Source of the DNA: Rhizorhabdus wittichii RW1
GTDB taxonomy: Bacteria; Pseudomonadota; Alphaproteobacteria; Sphingomonadales; Sphingomonadaceae
Direction of reading: 5' to 3'
NCBI GenBank assembly: GCA_000016765.1
Contig: CP000699.1
Span: 4,033,501 to 4,097,500 of the forward strand
DNA: 64,000 bases
Positions 41,423-49,755 of this stretch are shown in pieces. The notes beneath the pieces were generated by a model. The model made no database searches. It had not been told where the DNA came from and saw only the letters and a list, made by a program, of their open reading frames with translations. The first letter of the stretch is position 1, and each line of letters starts with the position of its first letter. The position numbers and the translations under genes were made by a program.

Positions 41423-44400
41423 TCGCGATTTCCTCAACGCTTTCGCCGAAGCGCTCGAACAGGATCGGCAGCAGGATCAACGTCAGCAAAGTGGAGGTGA
41501 TGAGACCGCCGATCACTACGATCGCCAGCGGCCGCTGGATTTCGGATCCCGGTCCGCTGGCGAACAGCAAGGGTACGAGGCCGAAAGCCGTGATGCTGGC
41601 GGTCATCAGGACGGGCCGCAGTCGCCGCTGCGCACCCAGCCGCACCGTTTCGGCCATGCTCAGCCCCTCGGCGCGGAGCTGACGAAAATAGGCGACCAGC
41701 ACCAATCCGTTGAGCACGGCGATGCCGAGCAGCGCGATGAACCCCACCGATGCGGGAACGGAGAGATATTCACCCGACAGCCAGAGCGAGAGCAGCCCGC
41801 CGACCATCGCGAACGGGATATTCGCGAGGATGAGCAACGATGCCCTGAGTGAGCGGAGCGTTGCCAGCTGGACGAGAAAGATCAGCGCCAATGCGATCGG
41901 GATCACCAGCATCAGCCGCGCCGACGCGCGCTGCTGGTTTTCGAACTGGCCGCCCCAGACGATGCTGTAACCCGCAGGCAGCCTGACCCTGGCAGCGACG
42001 GCCGCCTTGGCCTCATCGACATAGCCGACCAGGTCGCGTCCCGAGACGAACGCCTGCACAAGTGCGAAGCGCGAGCCGTTCTCATGGTCGAGTTTCACCG
42101 GACCCTGCGTCCGCTCCACCCGCGCCATGTCGCTGACGCGCGCCAGCGTGCCATCGGGTGTGCGCAGTTGCAGATCGGCGAAGCGGGCCGGATCATTGCG
42201 GATGCTGTCATCGCCGCGGATCACGATAGGCACGCGCTTCTGCCCATCGGCGACGATCCCGGCGTGAACACCTTCAACCTGCGCGCGGAGCGCATCCTGC
42301 ATCTGGTCGACCGGCATTCCGAACCGTCCCGTCGCCGCGCGATCGATATCGAGCTGGAGATAATCCACGCTGTCATTGGCGACCGTCAGCACTTCCGAGG
42401 CGCCCTGGATGCCGGACAGCGTGTGCTGGACCTGGCCCGCCAGATCGGCGAGCATCTGTGAATCTGGACCAAATATCTTCACCGCAAGATCGCCGCGCGC
42501 GCCGGTCAGCATCTCCGAGACGCGCATTTCGATCGGTTGGGTGAAGCTGGCCTCAATGCCGGGCAATCCCTCGAGCGCCTTGCGGATTTCCTCGACCACG
42601 AAGTCCTTGTTGCCCCGCCACTCAGATCGCGGCTTCAACTGGACGAAACTGTCGGTCTCATTGAGGCCCATGGGGTCGAGCCCGATCTCGTCGGAACCGA
42701 CGCGCGCGATCACATCCTCGACCTCCGGCACGGTGAGGAGCGCGCGCTGCACGGCCATGTCACCGGCGACCGACTGACTAAGGTTGATCGACGGCAGCTT
42801 GGTGAGCTGGACGATCACCGAACCCTCGTCCATCGTCGGCATGAACGTCTTGCCGACCGCGCCATATGCCAGACCCGCCAGCACCAGCCCGGCGGCGGAC
42901 AGGCCATAGACCAGACGCTTGCGCGCGAACGCGCCGTCCAACAGCGCGCGATAGCGCGGGCCAAGCTGGCGCATGATCCACGGATCGCCATGATGGCCGC
43001 TCCTGAGGCCGAAGGAGGCGAGCACCGGCACAAGCGTCAGCGCGAGCAGCAAAGACCCGAGCAGGGCAAAGACGATAGTGAGCGCGACCGGCGCGAACAG
43101 CTTGCCCTCCAGCCCCTGCAACGACAGCAGCGGCAGGAACACCAGCGCGATGATGACGATGCCCGCCGACACCGGCGCGATCACCTCGCTGGTCGCGCGG
43201 AATACAAGGTTCAGCCGGGGCGTATCCTCGCCATGCGCGTGCCCCAGCCGCTCGACGACATTCTCGACCACGACCACCGCGCCATCGACCAGCAGCCCGA
43301 TCGCGATGGCGAGGCCGCCCAGGCTCATCAGATTGGCGGACAGCCCCATGCCGCGCATGAACAGGAAGGTGATGAGCGCCGCCATCGGCAAGGTCACCGC
43401 GACGATCGCGGCGGCTCGCCAGTCGCCGAGAAACAGAATCAGCAGCACGACGACCAGCACGGTCGCCTCCAGCAACGCCTTCTCGACCGTGCCGACCGCG
43501 CGCTCGATCAGATCGGAGCGGTCGTAGAAGACATGGATTTGCGTGCCTTCGGGCAGGCCACTCTGCATCTCGGCGAGCCGTGTCCGCACGCCATCGACCA
43601 CCTGGCGGGCGTCCGCGCCGCGCAGCGCGATGACGAGACCCTGCACGGCTTCGGCTTTGCCGCCGCGCGCGACCGCGCCATAACGAGTGAGACTGCCAAT
43701 GCCGACGGTGGCGACATCGCCGAGCCGGACGATCCGTCCGTCGCGGCTGGCGATGACGAGCGACCCCAGATCCTCGACGGTGCGGATCGCGCCCACCGCG
43801 CGGACGATCAGTGCTTCCTCGCCGCTCGCGAGGCGGCCCGCGCCGTCATTGCGGTTGCCGCTTTCGATTGCGGTGCGCAGGTCGGCCACGGAGAGTTTCG
43901 CGCTCGCCAGCGCGACGGGATCGGGCCTGACCTCGAACGTGCGGACATAACCGCCCAGCGCGTTGACATCGGCGACGCCGGGCACCGTGCGCAGCGCGGG
44001 CCGGATCGTCCAGTCGAGCAGTTCGCGCTTCTGCTGGAGCGACAGCGGCCCTTCGATGGTGAACATGTAGACGTCGGAGAGCGGAGTCGAGATCGGGGCG
44101 AGGCCGCCGCTCACCGATGCCGGCAGATCGCCCATGACGCCCGAGAGGCGTTCGGTGACCTGCTGGCGCGCCCAATAGATGTCGGTGCCGTCGGTGAAGT
44201 CGATCGTGATGTCGGCAATGGCATATTTGGCGGTCGAGCGCAGGATTGCCTGATGGGGGATGCCGAGCATCTCCGTCTCGATCGGTGTGATGACGCGGCT
44301 TTCGACCTCCTCCGGCGTCATGCCGGGGGCCTTGAGGATCAGCTTCACCTGCGTCTGCGCGATGTTCGGGTAAGCATCGACGGGCAAGGTGGTGAAGGCC

Positions 44401-44486
44401 CAGACGCCAAGCCCCGCTGTGATTGTGGCGAGCACAAGAACAAGCAGGCGGTAAGAAAGCGCCGTGGCGACGAGCGAACGCAGCAT
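41415..44486 (-). CDS. Heavy-metal RND efflux pump (CzcA/CusA family)
   Basis: A 1023-residue HME-type RND proton antiporter with twelve expected transmembrane segments and two large periplasmic loops. The TM4 region reads LAIAIGLLVDGAVVVVEN; D401 and E408 match CzcA D408 and E415, but the first acidic residue of CzcA (D402) is Ala395 here. That combination differs from both classical CzcA (DFG...D...E) and CusA (AIG...DAA), so the metal cannot be named safely. PNIAQTQVKL and MDEGSVIVQL are typical family boxes. It lies 7 bases after the adaptor gene and is controlled by the two-component system upstream. Confidence 0.92.
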   Translation of the reverse strand: MLRSLVATALSYRLLVLVLATITAGLGVWAFTTLPVDAYPNIAQTQVKLILKAPGMTPEEVESRVITPIETEMLGIPHQAILRSTAKYAIADITIDFTDGTDIYWARQQVTERLSGVMGDLPASVSGGLAPISTPLSDVYMFTIEGPLSLQQKRELLDWTIRPALRTVPGVADVNALGGYVRTFEVRPDPVALASAKLSVADLRTAIESGNRNDGAGRLASGEEALIVRAVGAIRTVEDLGSLVIASRDGRIVRLGDVATVGIGSLTRYGAVARGGKAEAVQGLVIALRGADARQVVDGVRTRLAEMQSGLPEGTQIHVFYDRSDLIERAVGTVEKALLEATVLVVVLLILFLGDWRAAAIVAVTLPMAALITFLFMRGMGLSANLMSLGGLAIAIGLLVDGAVVVVENVVERLGHAHGEDTPRLNLVFRATSEVIAPVSAGIVIIALVFLPLLSLQGLEGKLFAPVALTIVFALLGSLLLALTLVPVLASFGLRSGHHGDPWIMRQLGPRYRALLDGAFARKRLVYGLSAAGLVLAGLAYGAVGKTFMPTMDEGSVIVQLTKLPSINLSQSVAGDMAVQRALLTVPEVEDVIARVGSDEIGLDPMGLNETDSFVQLKPRSEWRGNKDFVVEEIRKALEGLPGIEASFTQPIEMRVSEMLTGARGDLAVKIFGPDSQMLADLAGQVQHTLSGIQGASEVLTVANDSVDYLQLDIDRAATGRFGMPVDQMQDALRAQVEGVHAGIVADGQKRVPIVIRGDDSIRNDPARFADLQLRTPDGTLARVSDMARVERTQGPVKLDHENGSRFALVQAFVSGRDLVGYVDEAKAAVAARVRLPAGYSIVWGGQFENQQRASARLMLVIPIALALIFLVQLATLRSLRASLLILANIPFAMVGGLLSLWLSGEYLSVPASVGFIALLGIAVLNGLVLVAYFRQLRAEGLSMAETVRLGAQRRLRPVLMTASITAFGLVPLLFASGPGSEIQRPLAIVVIGGLITSTLLTLILLPILFERFGESVEEIANV

Positions 44487-44493
44487 GGTGGAC

Positions 44494-45606
44494 CTACTGC
44501 GCCGAGGCGAGCGCCTTCAGCGCGCTCGTACCAGAGATCACCACCGGCTCACCTGGGCTGACTCCGGAGAGCAGCACGGTGCGGCCGTTACTGCTCCCCC
44601 CGCTTGTGACGGACCGGGCCACGAAGCCGCCGCGCACGGCGACGAACACCGCCGCTTTGCCGCCAATCATGGTGACGGCGGCATCGGGCACGCTCGCCGC
44701 GTCCGCTGGCGCGGGGCCAGCGATCACGATGCTGGTGGCCCGGCCCGCGACCATGCCGGGGCCACCGGGGATCTCCGCCTTGAGGCTCGCCGAGCGGGTG
44801 GTCGGATCGATCGTCGATCCCACCGCAATGATCCGGCCCACAAGATCGGGAAGCAGCCGCACGCTCATGCCGGGGCGGACTTGTCCAATCAGCCGCTCCG
44901 GCAATTGCCCGACCACCTCATAGCGATCCGCCGCGTCGATCACATAGGGCGCGGTGGTGCCGTCGACCGGATTGCCCGCCTGGATCGCGGCACTGGTAAC
45001 GCGCCCCGCGATGGGGGCGGTGAGCGTATAAGAACCGTTGCCGCCATGGCCATTCACCAGCGCCAGGATGCGCGATTTCTCCGAAACGTCGGCGCGTGCC
45101 TCGGCAGCGACGGCATTGGCTTCATCCGCGCGAGCGCCGGCGATGATGCCTTCGCGGCTGAGCTGCGACAATCGCGCCGCATTGGCCTGTGCCACGCCGC
45201 TGCGCGCATGGGCCCGGCTGAGATCAGCGCCGATCGTCAGCACGTCGCGGCTCGCGATGATGGCGAGCGGCTGCCCGCGTTTCACGCTGTCACCTTCGAC
45301 CACGAGGGTTCGCACCACCGTACCAGGAAAGGTTGCCGCCACCGCCACACGGGCATTGGCGGGGGGCTGAATCATCGCGGGTATGGTAGCGAGCGGCGCT
45401 TCCTCGGCCGCTGTCGCTGGAGCAATGCGGATTCCCATTTGCGTCGCGCGACGGGCATCCACGGCCAGAACCCCGCTTTCAGACCGGGCAGCGCTCTCCG
45501 TCGCCGGGAGGTTCGATCCGTTGGGTCGTGCGGCAAGCCACCACAAGCCAGTCAGGATCAAGGCAAGCGTGGCGCCGCCGGAAAGCAGGATCGTTCGTCT
45601 GGACAT
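44494..45606 (-). CDS. RND periplasmic adaptor (CusB/CzcB-like)
   Basis: A 370-residue adaptor with one N-terminal membrane segment (residues 8-25). Lipoyl halves are FPGTVVRTLVVEGDSVKRGQPLAIIAS and YTLTAPIAGRVTSAAIQAGNPVDG, separated by a helical hairpin (ADLSRAHARSGVAQANAARLSQLSREGII). No His-rich metal-binding tail is present. It is the first gene of the efflux operon. A triple CTGAC repeat lies 23-49 bases upstream of its start, in the 57-base gap after the histidine kinase gene. Confidence 0.9.
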   Translation of the reverse strand: MSRRTILLSGGATLALILTGLWWLAARPNGSNLPATESAARSESGVLAVDARRATQMGIRIAPATAAEEAPLATIPAMIQPPANARVAVAATFPGTVVRTLVVEGDSVKRGQPLAIIASRDVLTIGADLSRAHARSGVAQANAARLSQLSREGIIAGARADEANAVAAEARADVSEKSRILALVNGHGGNGSYTLTAPIAGRVTSAAIQAGNPVDGTTAPYVIDAADRYEVVGQLPERLIGQVRPGMSVRLLPDLVGRIIAVGSTIDPTTRSASLKAEIPGGPGMVAGRATSIVIAGPAPADAASVPDAAVTMIGGKAAVFVAVRGGFVARSVTSGGSSNGRTVLLSGVSPGEPVVISGTSALKALASAQ

Positions 45607-45628
45607 GACGCCCGGCTAAGGAACGTCC

Positions 45629-45655
45629 CTGACCGAATCCTGACACGATGCTGAC
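45629..45655 (-). promoter_or_regulatory. Response-regulator binding repeat A, upstream of the efflux operon
   Basis: CTGAC occurs three times with exact 11-bp periodicity (45629, 45640, 45651). On the minus strand this is GTCAG-N6-GTCAG-N6-GTCAG, the spacing expected for an OmpR-type regulator. Confidence 0.75.
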
Positions 45656-45663
45656 GGGAATGG

Positions 45664-46680
45664 TCAGGGTTCGGGAAAGCGCAGAGCCAATTCGTGCAAG
45701 GTAGGATCGGTCGTGAGCGTACCGCCGTGGGCAGCCATGATCCGCTCGACAATGGCAAGGCCGAGGCCTGCGCCGGTCTTGCTCGCATGATCGGCGCGGC
45801 GGTGGCGTTGCACGAGGTCGCTGAGCCGATCCGGCGTCAGTCCCGGCCCCTCATCGCGTACCGCCAATATGGCGCCAGGGCCAACCCGGACCTGGATCGT
45901 CCCGCCGACAGGGGTAACGCGCGCGGCATTTTCGATCAGGTTGCGTAGGGCCGCGGCGACCGCCTCGCGGCGGATATTCACGATCGGCGGATGATCGCCG
46001 GTATCCAGCTCAATTGTCTTGGCGTCGGCGATGATGCCAGGGGCAACGGCTCCAACGACCTGAGTCGCGATCTCGGTGAGAGGCACCGGCTCCAGCGGCG
46101 TCTGGGCCGCCGCAGCAGCATCGATCTGCGCCAGCAGCATGAGCTGGTCGATCAGCCGGCGCATCGAGGCGACATCGTTCTTGAGGCGTGCGGCGTCCTC
46201 ATGATCGAGCCGGTCGAGTTCGAGCGACAAGAGCGCCAGCGGTGTGCGCAGTTCGTGTGCGACATCGGCCGCGAACGCCTCCTGCCGCATTACGGCGTCA
46301 TCGAGGCGCACGAGCAGATCATTGACGGCATCGGTGAAGGGCAAGGCCTCGGCAGGCATATGCGAGGCGTCAATCCGAAAACCCCGTTCATGCCCGCGCG
46401 CCGCTTCGATCTCGGCGGCGGCTTCCTCCAGAGGCAGGAATGCCTGGCGGATCACTCGTTGCACCATGATGGTGACCGGCACCAGCAGCACGACCAGCGG
46501 CAGCGCGACATGCTCCAGCATCTCCTTGATCGCGCGTAGTATCGCTGCTTGCGGATCGAGATGGGTGAAGGTGAAGCTGTAAAAGAACGCGACCGCTGCC
46601 AGCAGCAGCACGGTGCCGATTAGACCGATCAGACCCAGTCCGCGCCGCAAACGCCGGGAAACCGATCGGCGCCGCGTCAT
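45664..46680 (-). CDS. Sensor histidine kinase
   Basis: A 338-residue kinase with two transmembrane segments (residues 15-37 and 59-76) and only about 20 residues between them, so the periplasmic sensor is very small. The HisKA box is DVAHELRTPL with H142, followed by the N box NLIENAARV, G1 DEGPGL and G2 GAGLGLAIV. Its ATG overlaps the response-regulator stop by 4 bases. With the tiny periplasmic loop it probably senses the signal in the membrane or through a partner. Confidence 0.9.
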   Translation of the reverse strand: MTRRRSVSRRLRRGLGLIGLIGTVLLLAAVAFFYSFTFTHLDPQAAILRAIKEMLEHVALPLVVLLVPVTIMVQRVIRQAFLPLEEAAAEIEAARGHERGFRIDASHMPAEALPFTDAVNDLLVRLDDAVMRQEAFAADVAHELRTPLALLSLELDRLDHEDAARLKNDVASMRRLIDQLMLLAQIDAAAAAQTPLEPVPLTEIATQVVGAVAPGIIADAKTIELDTGDHPPIVNIRREAVAAALRNLIENAARVTPVGGTIQVRVGPGAILAVRDEGPGLTPDRLSDLVQRHRRADHASKTGAGLGLAIVERIMAAHGGTLTTDPTLHELALRFPEP

Positions 46681-47354
46681 GCCGGGCCGTCCTTCAGCAT
46701 ATAGCCAACACCCCGAACGGTATGGAGCGTGCCCGGCATCGCCGCCTCGTCCAGCTTGCGGCGCAGACGCGAGACAGCGGCTTCCACTGCATTGGGAGTT
46801 ACCGGATCGTTGAAGCTGTAGAGGGCGTTTTCAATGACATCGCGATGCACCACTGTTCCCGCCCGGCGCATCAGCAGTTCCAGCAAATCGGCCTCGCGGC
46901 GGGAGAGATCGACATTGCGATCCGCGATGCTTGCTGAGCGGCTTGCAGTGTCGAAGCAAAGCGTGCCGACTTCAATGACGGGTTGCGTCCTAACGCCAGG
47001 GCGGCGCAGGAGGGCGCGGATGCGCGCGGCGAGTTCATCGACCTCGACCGGCTTGACGACATAGTCGTCCGCACCTGCATCGAGGCCGGTGACGCGATCC
47101 TCGAGCGCGCCGCGAGCGGTCTGGATGATCGCGGGCGGCATCTGCTGATATTTGCGACGACCGGCGAGCCAGTCGATGCCGTCGCCATCGGGGAGGCCAA
47201 GATCGAGCACGATCGCGTCATATTGCGCGCCGGCCATTGCGTCGTCGGCTTGGGCAAGATCCAGCGCGATGTCGCACACGAAGCCTCGGCGTCGGAGGCC
47301 GTCGGCGATCAGTGCCGCCATCCGGTCATTATCTTCGACGACGAGCAGGCGCAT
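46677..47354 (-). CDS. OmpR-family response regulator
   Basis: A 225-residue regulator if ATG 47354 (MRLLVVEDND) is the start; a start at 47375 adds 7 residues and neither has a strong ribosome site. Receiver domain: acidic pocket E7/D8, phospho-acceptor D51 in VLDLGLPDGDG, lysine in DDYVVKPVE. The C-terminal winged helix runs from residue 125 (LSRREADLLELLMRRAGTVVHRDVI, AVSRLRRKLDE). It likely binds the CTGAC-N6-CTGAC repeats found upstream of the efflux operon, the cytochrome b gene and the VIT gene. Confidence 0.92.
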   Translation of the reverse strand: MRLLVVEDNDRMAALIADGLRRRGFVCDIALDLAQADDAMAGAQYDAIVLDLGLPDGDGIDWLAGRRKYQQMPPAIIQTARGALEDRVTGLDAGADDYVVKPVEVDELAARIRALLRRPGVRTQPVIEVGTLCFDTASRSASIADRNVDLSRREADLLELLMRRAGTVVHRDVIENALYSFNDPVTPNAVEAAVSRLRRKLDEAAMPGTLHTVRGVGYMLKDGPA

Positions 47355-47429
47355 GTCTTTTGAGGGCTTTCCCATGTGGGTGATGAAGGTGGGCCATGGC
47401 GTCTTCTATCAGGTCATCCCCGCAAGTCG

Positions 47430-48119
47430 TTAGTCGCGTTCGCCAGGGACGCCATGATGCGCCTCGCGGTGCTGAGGCGAGAAGGCCATCGGCTCCATCT
47501 TGAGAATCGCGATACTTGTCAGGACGATCGCCACGACTCCCAGCAGCATCGCAAAGATGCCCGGTGCCCGCGCGTCCTGCGCTCCGGGATGGAGGGCGCG
47601 TTTCTTGCGGCCGCCGATCATGGCGCGAACCAGATTCTCGCGGGTAACCGCCGACATCAGCAACACAGCACCGACATGGATGCCGATGAGGGCGAGCAGG
47701 CCATAGGCAAGGGCTTCGTGGAGATCCTCGTCCATACCACCTGCCGCGACGGCAATCCCGCTCCATAGAACGACCCCTGTGAGGCCGATAAGAGCGATCA
47801 CTGCGATCGCGCCCAAGGGATTGTGCCCGATGGCGCGCTCGGGTCGGCCCGCCAGTAGTTCGCGGATGTGCCCGGCGATCGCTGAGGGTCTGATGAAATC
47901 CACAAAGCGGGCGTGCTCGCCGCCGACCAAGCCCCAGATCAGTCGGAAAGCGATCAACACCGCCGCGCTCCATCCTGCCACCATGTGCCAGGCCGCGATC
48001 GGGCTATCGCTTTCGGACGACAGGAAGGCGATCGTGATTGCCGCAACCAGCAGCCAGTGGAACAGCCGCAGCGGGGCATCCCAAACCTTGAATGTCTCTG
48101 CGCGATCAGAATGTGCCAT
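47430..48119 (-). CDS. Cytochrome b561-type membrane protein
   Basis: A 229-residue protein starting at ATG 48119, with GGAAAGG at good distance; a GTG 3 codons upstream overlaps that ribosome site. It has about five transmembrane segments and the b561 pattern: VWDAPLRLFHWLLVAAI with the first haem histidine, AWHMVAGWSAAVLIAFRLIWG, and later LHEALAYGLLALIGIHVGAVLL with further histidines. Such proteins move electrons from quinol or a cytochrome c partner. It precedes the regulator genes by 75 bases on the same strand and has its own CTGAC repeat, so it may be metal-stress induced. Confidence 0.87.
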   Translation of the reverse strand: MAHSDRAETFKVWDAPLRLFHWLLVAAITIAFLSSESDSPIAAWHMVAGWSAAVLIAFRLIWGLVGGEHARFVDFIRPSAIAGHIRELLAGRPERAIGHNPLGAIAVIALIGLTGVVLWSGIAVAAGGMDEDLHEALAYGLLALIGIHVGAVLLMSAVTRENLVRAMIGGRKKRALHPGAQDARAPGIFAMLLGVVAIVLTSIAILKMEPMAFSPQHREAHHGVPGERD

Positions 48120-48157
48120 GATGATCACCTTTCCAGGCGATGAGCTAGGAGCATAGG

Positions 48158-48173
48158 CTGACCGAATCCTGAC
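48158..48173 (-). promoter_or_regulatory. Response-regulator binding repeat B, upstream of the cytochrome b gene
   Basis: CTGAC-CGAATC-CTGAC; the first 16 bases are identical to those of repeat A, including the spacer. It lies 39-54 bases upstream of the cytochrome b start. Confidence 0.75.
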
Positions 48174-48190
48174 GACATTTGGCGGGATAT

Positions 48191-48892
48191 CTACACGACC
48201 GTTCCGAACAGCCGTCCGATACCGGCGGTCGCCGCCAGCGCCAGCGCCCCCCAGAAGGTGACCCGCAGCACCGATCGCGTGGGCGGCGCGCCTCCGGTCC
48301 AGGCCCCAAGCGCACCGAGAATGGCCAGAAACAACAGAGTTGCGACCACCTCGATCGGCACAAGGTTGGCTTGCGGCGCGATGGAGACGAGAAGCAGCGG
48401 CATGAGCGCGCCAGCGCTGAAGGTCAGCGCCGAAGTCAAAGCGGCCTGGAGCGGGCGCGCGCTCACCACCTCGGAAATCCCCAGCTCATCGCGCGCGTGG
48501 GCGCTTAGCGCATCGTGGGCCATAAGCTGATCAGCGACCTGCAGGGCCAGATTCTCGTCTAACCCGCGCGCGACATAGATGTCTGTCAACTCCTGGCGTT
48601 CGAAATCAGGCTGATCGACAAGTTCACCCGTCTCGCGTGCGAGATCGGCCTTCTCCGTATCAGCCTGAGAGCTGACAGAAACATATTCGCCGGCGGCCAT
48701 CGACATGGCGCCCGCCACCAGCGCGGCGGTGCCCGCCACATAAATGCTGGTCTTGTCGGCTCCAGAAGCCGCGACGCCGACGATCAGGCTCGCGGTAGAG
48801 ACGATGCCGTCATTGGCGCCCAGCACTGCCGCGCGCAGCCAGCCGATGCGGGACACCGCATGGCGCTCAGGATGGGCTCTCAATCGGCTCAT
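48191..48892 (-). CDS. VIT-family (vacuolar iron transporter-like) membrane protein
   Basis: A 233-residue protein starting at ATG 48892 with GAGGGG upstream. The N-terminus (HPERHAVSRIGWLRAAVLGANDGIVSTASLIVGVAASG) and AGAMSMAAGEYVSVSSQADTE are diagnostic of the VIT1/CCC1 family. A cytoplasmic Glu-rich segment (residues 90-145) would bind metal, and two more membrane segments end the protein. Family members move Fe2+ or Mn2+ out of the cytoplasm. A CTGAC repeat lies 39-54 bases upstream, linking it to the two-component system. Confidence 0.9.
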   Translation of the reverse strand: MSRLRAHPERHAVSRIGWLRAAVLGANDGIVSTASLIVGVAASGADKTSIYVAGTAALVAGAMSMAAGEYVSVSSQADTEKADLARETGELVDQPDFERQELTDIYVARGLDENLALQVADQLMAHDALSAHARDELGISEVVSARPLQAALTSALTFSAGALMPLLLVSIAPQANLVPIEVVATLLFLAILGALGAWTGGAPPTRSVLRVTFWGALALAATAGIGRLFGTVV

Positions 48893-48930
48893 ATGCCCCT
48901 CATGGAAAGCAGCAACCTCGTCAACCTTTG

Positions 48931-48946
48931 CTGACAAAACCCTGAC
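48931..48946 (-). promoter_or_regulatory. Response-regulator binding repeat C, upstream of the VIT gene
   Basis: CTGAC-AAAACC-CTGAC with the same 11-bp period as repeats A and B, at the same distance from its start codon as repeat B. Confidence 0.7.
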
Positions 48947-49107
48947 GACGAGTATATTGCATCTCTCTCACCCATCTTGGCTTATCGCTCATCTATTTGT
49001 TATTTCAGGATGATTATGACGTCCTGCCTCACCCTTTTTCTGGCTGTCTTGGGGGGTGGTTGCCGCAGAAACAGAAGCGCAATCTTGCCGCTGCGGGTGA
49101 GGCTCCG

Positions 49108-49449
49108 GTGGCGCGGCAGAGCAACATAATTCTTGGTCTGGGGCTGTTTGCTCTTTCGTCGCTGCCTTTCGCGCAATTGTTTGCCGCGGCGGGGCTGGCG
49201 CGTGTGCGCCTGCTGAACTTTACCGCAGCGTTCTTTGCGGGAGGTCTCGTTTCCTATTCCCTCTACGCAGCAAGCGCCAAGGAGGGGTTGCGCGGAACGA
49301 GCCTCGGCGACGCTTTTGCGAGCACGTTGAAAAGCTCATGTGGTATCGCTCTGCAAATCGGGATGATTCTCCTTCTGATACGGTTCATGCAAATTGATTG
49401 GAGCCGGTTCCTGCCCAGGACTGCTGATCAGGCTACGTCGAAAACATAG
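49108..49449 (+). CDS. Hypothetical small membrane protein, possibly a remnant
   Basis: A 113-residue frame with GTG start at 49108 and GTGAGG about 9 bases upstream; the frame is open to 48997. Three hydrophobic segments are visible (NIILGLGLFALSSLPFAQLF, FTAAFFAGGLVSYSLYAAS, GIALQIGMILLLIRFMQI). I do not recognise the family. The sequence before it encodes a hydrophobic MTSCLTLFLAVLGGG in another frame, so the gene may be a decayed 3' part of a larger membrane protein. It borders a definite pseudogene at 49505. Confidence 0.45.
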   Translation: MARQSNIILGLGLFALSSLPFAQLFAAAGLARVRLLNFTAAFFAGGLVSYSLYAASAKEGLRGTSLGDAFASTLKSSCGIALQIGMILLLIRFMQIDWSRFLPRTADQATSKT

Positions 49450-49504
49450 AATTGAACAATGCTCGCCGTTCGTTGCACGAGGACGTAGGTTCTGCCCACG
49501 AAAC

Positions 49505-49752
49505 TCAGATTCGATCTTTCTCAAATTGATCGAAGGCTTCGGCGGCCTGTGCGGCATACATGAGGCTGGGACCGGCGCCCATGTAGAGTGCCATCCCCAT
49601 CGTCTCCATTACCTCGTCGCGAGTGGCGCCCTATTTGACTGCCGTCTTGGCATGGAAAAGCTACACAGCCATTGCAGCGTATTGCCACGGAGATTGCGAG
49701 GGCGATGAGCTCCTTTTGGACCAATCCTTGTGCAAAGTGTCTCCCGTGCGAA
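49505..49752 (-). pseudogene. AhpD-like (carboxymuconolactone decarboxylase family) pseudogene
   Basis: The minus strand encodes KELIALAISVAIRCNGCVAF, then after a one-base shift (an extra C near 49650) HAKTAVK-stop-GATRDEVMETM and ALYMGAGPSLMYAAQAAEAF. Joined, this is the core of an AhpD-like protein with the CxxC-type RCNGC and the HAK. It has a frameshift, an in-frame TAG, and lacks its 5' end, which is cut off at the outer-membrane factor gene ending at 49756. It cannot make a working enzyme. Confidence 0.8.
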
Positions 49753-49755
49753 AAT

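Noticed and set aside
42537-44561. 674-codon plus-strand open frame
   Set aside because: Antisense to the heavy-metal RND pump; His/Arg/Asp-rich low-complexity product.
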